A DNA stretch of 64,000 nucleotides from Kitasatospora kifunensis (GTDB taxonomy: Bacteria; Actinomycetota; Actinomycetes; Streptomycetales; Streptomycetaceae). Shown here piece after piece: positions 62,089 to 64,000 of the stretch (within the stretch, counting starts at the first letter, position 1; every line of letters starts with the position of its first letter). Position numbers and translations under genes: made by a program. The DNA is taken from the NCBI RefSeq assembly GCF_014203855.1, contig NZ_JACHJV010000001.1, positions 6,014,001 to 6,078,000 on the forward strand, read 5' to 3'. The notes below the pieces were generated by a model. The model saw nothing but the letters and a program-made list of their open reading frames with translations. It ran no database searches and was not told where the DNA came from.

Positions 62089-62118
62089 GTGCGTTCCTCC
62101 GCCGTTCGGCAACGGGTG

Positions 62119-62145
62119 GGGCTGGGGAAGCGAGTTCCCCAGCCC
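62119..62145 (-). terminator. Attenuator hairpin between precursor and dehydratase genes
   Basis: Perfect 11-bp stem (62119-62129 with 62135-62145) and 5-base loop, in the 73-base gap after the precursor stop. In lanthipeptide operons such partial terminators let the precursor be made in excess over the enzymes. Confidence 0.7.
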
Positions 62146-62161
62146 TGGGTGAAGCGGTGCG

Positions 62162-62344
62162 TCAGACAGCACTCGTGCACGCGGACGCGCAGGTCGAGCC
62201 GCAGCCGTCCGAGGACCCGCACCCGGCGGCCATGCGGTCCGCCCCGATCTCGGTGATGACCTCAACACCGAGGTCGAAGAGGTCGAACTGCCCATCTGCC
62301 AGCTCGAAGCCCTGGTCCTTGGTGATCGTTGCGGTGTTGCTCAC
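62162..62344 (-). CDS. FxLD-family lanthipeptide precursor
   Basis: 60 residues. The leader is acidic and holds the docking-type motif FDLFDLGVEVITEIG, a variant of the FxLD signature with Gly in place of the last Asp. The core follows a MAAG segment and has four cysteines (42, 48, 52, 56) and seven Ser/Thr (44, 45, 50, 51, 54, 57, 58), ending SAV. Up to four thioether rings are possible. The gene leads the operon with dehydratase, cyclase and methyltransferase. Confidence 0.92.
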   Translation of the reverse strand: MSNTATITKDQGFELADGQFDLFDLGVEVITEIGADRMAAGCGSSDGCGSTCASACTSAV

Positions 62345-62403
62345 AGACTCTCCATGTGCTCGAACGGGCCGCCGGGCATCGTTGCCTGGCGGTGACTCAA
62401 GAC

Positions 62404-62432
62404 GGCGGCGGCACCGGCCGTATGCCGCCGCC
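62404..62432 (-). terminator. Hairpin before the precursor gene
   Basis: 10-bp stem (GGCGGCGGCA with TGCCGCCGCC) and 9-base loop, 60 bases past the stop of the ATP-binding protein gene. It would separate that gene from the precursor promoter, which must lie between here and 62345. Confidence 0.6.
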
Positions 62433-62491
62433 GGACCCCGTCCCGGTCGTTCCTTCCCCAGGTGGCCGGTCGGGGGGCTTGTGGTAGGCCG

Positions 62492-63145
62492 TCAGACGGC
62501 CGAGCGCAGGCCGGGCACGAGAGGTCCGGTCAGCCCGTGGACGACGGGGGTTGGTCTCGCGGCGCGCACTCGCTCGGCGAGGGCTTCGGCCCGGTGCTGG
62601 GCGGGCGACTTCGTGGCGGTGAGTTCGACGGTGGCGCGAACGGCCTTCCCACCGCAGGGCTCCTGGCGCCAGGACCAGGCCATGGTCTCGTTCGCCACGA
62701 CGTGCAGGCCCCGGCCCCGGGTGTCGTCGTCGTAGGGCTCGCGCGGCACGGGCGGGACTGGAGACGGGTCGGTGACCACGACAGCCAGGTTTCTCCGAGG
62801 CGTGATCCACAGCTCCACGCTGATCGGTGCCTTGCCGACATGCTGGACCGCGTTGGCGACCAGTTCGCCGACGACTTGCTGGACCCGGTCCATGCACTCC
62901 TCCGGCAGGTCGGGTACCCACTGCCGGACCAGGGAGACCGCCAGGTGTCGGGACTGTCCGATGGCCTGAGGCTGGGGTTCCACGGGCCAGTTGGCTTGGC
63001 GGAGTTCATTCTGCTGGGCGGGCATGCGCTGGTCCTGCTCGACGCCGGACATGTCCCAGACCCGCATCTGCTGGCGGGCGGGCTGGGGGCGGTGGGTGCT
63101 GGTGCAGATGTCGGCGAGGATCGCCGTGACGAGGGTGTGGTCCAC
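62492..63145 (-). CDS. ATP-binding protein, anti-sigma-factor-like kinase domain
   Basis: 217 residues from the GTG at 63145, chosen for GGAGCCCC upstream; the frame is open further up and an ATG at 63054 is an alternative. The domain is a GHKL ATPase of the RsbW/SpoIIAB kind: RVQQVVGELVANAVQHVG (N-box), AVVVTDPSPVPP (G1) and DTRGRGLHVVANETMAWSWR (G2). Such small kinase-like proteins are very common in streptomycetes and often accompany FxLD clusters; they probably act as regulators. It lies upstream of the precursor in the same direction. Confidence 0.85.
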   Translation of the reverse strand: MDHTLVTAILADICTSTHRPQPARQQMRVWDMSGVEQDQRMPAQQNELRQANWPVEPQPQAIGQSRHLAVSLVRQWVPDLPEECMDRVQQVVGELVANAVQHVGKAPISVELWITPRRNLAVVVTDPSPVPPVPREPYDDDTRGRGLHVVANETMAWSWRQEPCGGKAVRATVELTATKSPAQHRAEALAERVRAARPTPVVHGLTGPLVPGLRSAV

Positions 63146-63243
63146 GGTGGGGCTCCAGGGCGTTTCGTGGTCGGTGCGGGTGGTGCCGCCCGGGTCCGGG
63201 ACGGCGGCGCCTGCCGCCCCGGCCCTGTTGGTCAACTGGCCGG

Positions 63244-63775
63244 TCAGGCCGGCGTCACGCGGTGGGAGTAGACCTGGGTGATCCACTCGCCCCGCAGCTG
63301 TGTCAGTTCCTCGTTGAACGCGGCCATGGTGGTGCCGTAGGGGGCGACGACGCCGCCGGACTGGCTGGGCTTGGACTGGCAGCCGTGCACCAGCCGCCGT
63401 GGTAGACCTCGTCGAGCATCTCGCCCATGTCGGTGTCCAGGTCGAAGACGACGCTGGTCGCGGCAGGGAAGAACCAGCACGGGCCGACGTTGGAGATGTG
63501 CCCGTCCAACTCGACCTTGTTGAGGGCCATGAAGACCGCCGCCTCGCGGAGCATCTTCAGGTGCTCGGCGGTGATCTGCGGCAGGCCCAGCCCGGCCAGG
63601 TGCTCTTCGCGGAAGAGGTAGGCGTACACGTCGTAGGCGATCGTGAGGACCTTCGCCGCGTCGCCGGTGCTGGTGGCGTGGGCCTTCACGAAGTCCAGGG
63701 CCAGCTGCTCCAGCGCGGGTCGAACGCCTGCGGCAGTTCGACCTTGATCGTCGCGGTGTCGATGGTGGTGGTCAC
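63244..63775 (-). pseudogene. Conserved small protein gene with two frameshifts
   Basis: Three pieces in different frames read as one protein. From a GTG at 63775 with GGAGACCC upstream: TTTIDTATIKVELPQAFDP. After a shift near 63715: LEQLALDFVKAHATSTGDAAKVL, FREEHLAGLGLPQITAEHL, DMGEMLDEVYHGG. After a shift near 63395: LVHGCQSKPSQSGGVV, FNEELTQLRGEWI and the end YSHRVTPA. Each join is repaired by adding one base in a G/C run. Either the gene is decaying or the sequence has two small errors. I do not recognise the family. Its place upstream of the ATP-binding protein suggests a link with the lanthipeptide cluster. Confidence 0.7.
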
Positions 63776-63917
63776 CTGGGTCTCCGTTCCGGGTCGGGCA
63801 CCCCGGCCAGCGGGGTGCCGTTCGGCTTGGTCAGCCGCCCGGCGGAGGTCCTGTCCTCACCTCGGACGGCTGACTCTCAGTCAACAGCCGTGCACGCTCG
63901 TGAATAAGGTGCCAGGG

Positions 63918-63968
63918 TGTAGGCCAGATGTCGGCCAGTTGTGGGCCACTGTCGGCCGGCTGTAGGCC
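63918..63968. repeat. Five TGTNGGCC repeats one helical turn apart
   Basis: TGTNGGCC starts at 63918, 63929, 63940, 63950 and 63961, with steps of 11, 11, 10 and 11 bp, so all copies face the same side of the helix. They lie 143-193 bases upstream of the first gene of the leftward cluster. This is the pattern of a cooperative regulator site; an origin-like iteron is less likely. No gene is seen in 63776-64000, though one may start beyond the edge. Confidence 0.7.
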
Positions 63969-64000
63969 ATGGGCGGCCGAGGGAGGGCGCCGTGTCAGGG

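Overview
The window is high-GC actinomycete DNA, most like Streptomyces or Kitasatospora: GTG and TTG starts are common, AGGAGG-type ribosome binding sites precede many genes, genes overlap by ATGA or GTGA, and the gene families are typical of that group (FxLD lanthipeptide set, StrR-type regulators, DUF4232 lipoprotein, family 2 encapsulin). Much of it is specialised-metabolism DNA rather than housekeeping core. No rRNA, tRNA or CRISPR array was seen.

Region 1 (1-18.1 kb) is the end of a nonribosomal peptide synthetase (NRPS) locus. The synthetase enters from the left edge inside a carrier domain and continues C-A-PCP, C-A-PCP, C-A-PCP, thioesterase. It is followed by an MFS exporter. A leftward lipid-handling operon comes next (fatty acyl-AMP ligase, two acyl carrier proteins, ketosynthase), and a divergent pair (WS/DGAT-like acyltransferase, extended SDR). 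The third condensation domain carries an in-frame 165-bp MITE-like insertion, and the second A-PCP unit has codon use unlike its neighbours.

Region 2 (18.2-34.1 kb) holds envelope and stress functions: two secreted or lipoprotein genes; a two-component system divergent from a lipoprotein/adaptor/ATPase/permease (MacAB-like) operon; a transglycosylase; an AlaRS-like protein reduced to its catalytic part; and a family 2 encapsulin with a cNMP-binding-like insertion, overlapping its probable cargo, a cysteine desulfurase. A GNAT acetyltransferase closes the region.

Region 3 (34.3-45 kb) begins with an RraA-like protein and then returns to specialised metabolism. An alpha/beta hydrolase, KASIII, ACP and ketosynthase are read leftward, and an MbtH protein rightward. 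Debris follows (a deleted glycosyltransferase copy and an IS630 fragment), then two paralogous StrR-type regulators either side of an RNase HI. Two 29-bp sites with the architecture of StrR operators (GTTCAACTG, 11 bases, CAGTTGAAC) lie at 37767 and 40524, the first upstream of the KASIII operon. This suggests that the StrR-like proteins control the second lipid module and perhaps the NRPS locus.

Region 4 (45-56.5 kb) has an FkbM methyltransferase, a GT4 glycosyltransferase, a small membrane protein, a TetR regulator, an ABC exporter (large FtsX permease plus ATPase) preceded by a striking palindrome, a lipoprotein, and a divergent pair of related large secreted proteins. Region 5 (56.5-64 kb) is an FxLD-type lanthipeptide cluster read leftward: a frameshifted gene, an ATP-binding regulator, the precursor peptide, LanB-like dehydratase, LanC-like cyclase, FxLD methyltransferase and a VapB-like small protein.

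All calls come from reading the sequence and its translations; no database search was run. A recurring oddity is the large number of short tandem duplications, in frame inside genes and also in non-coding gaps.
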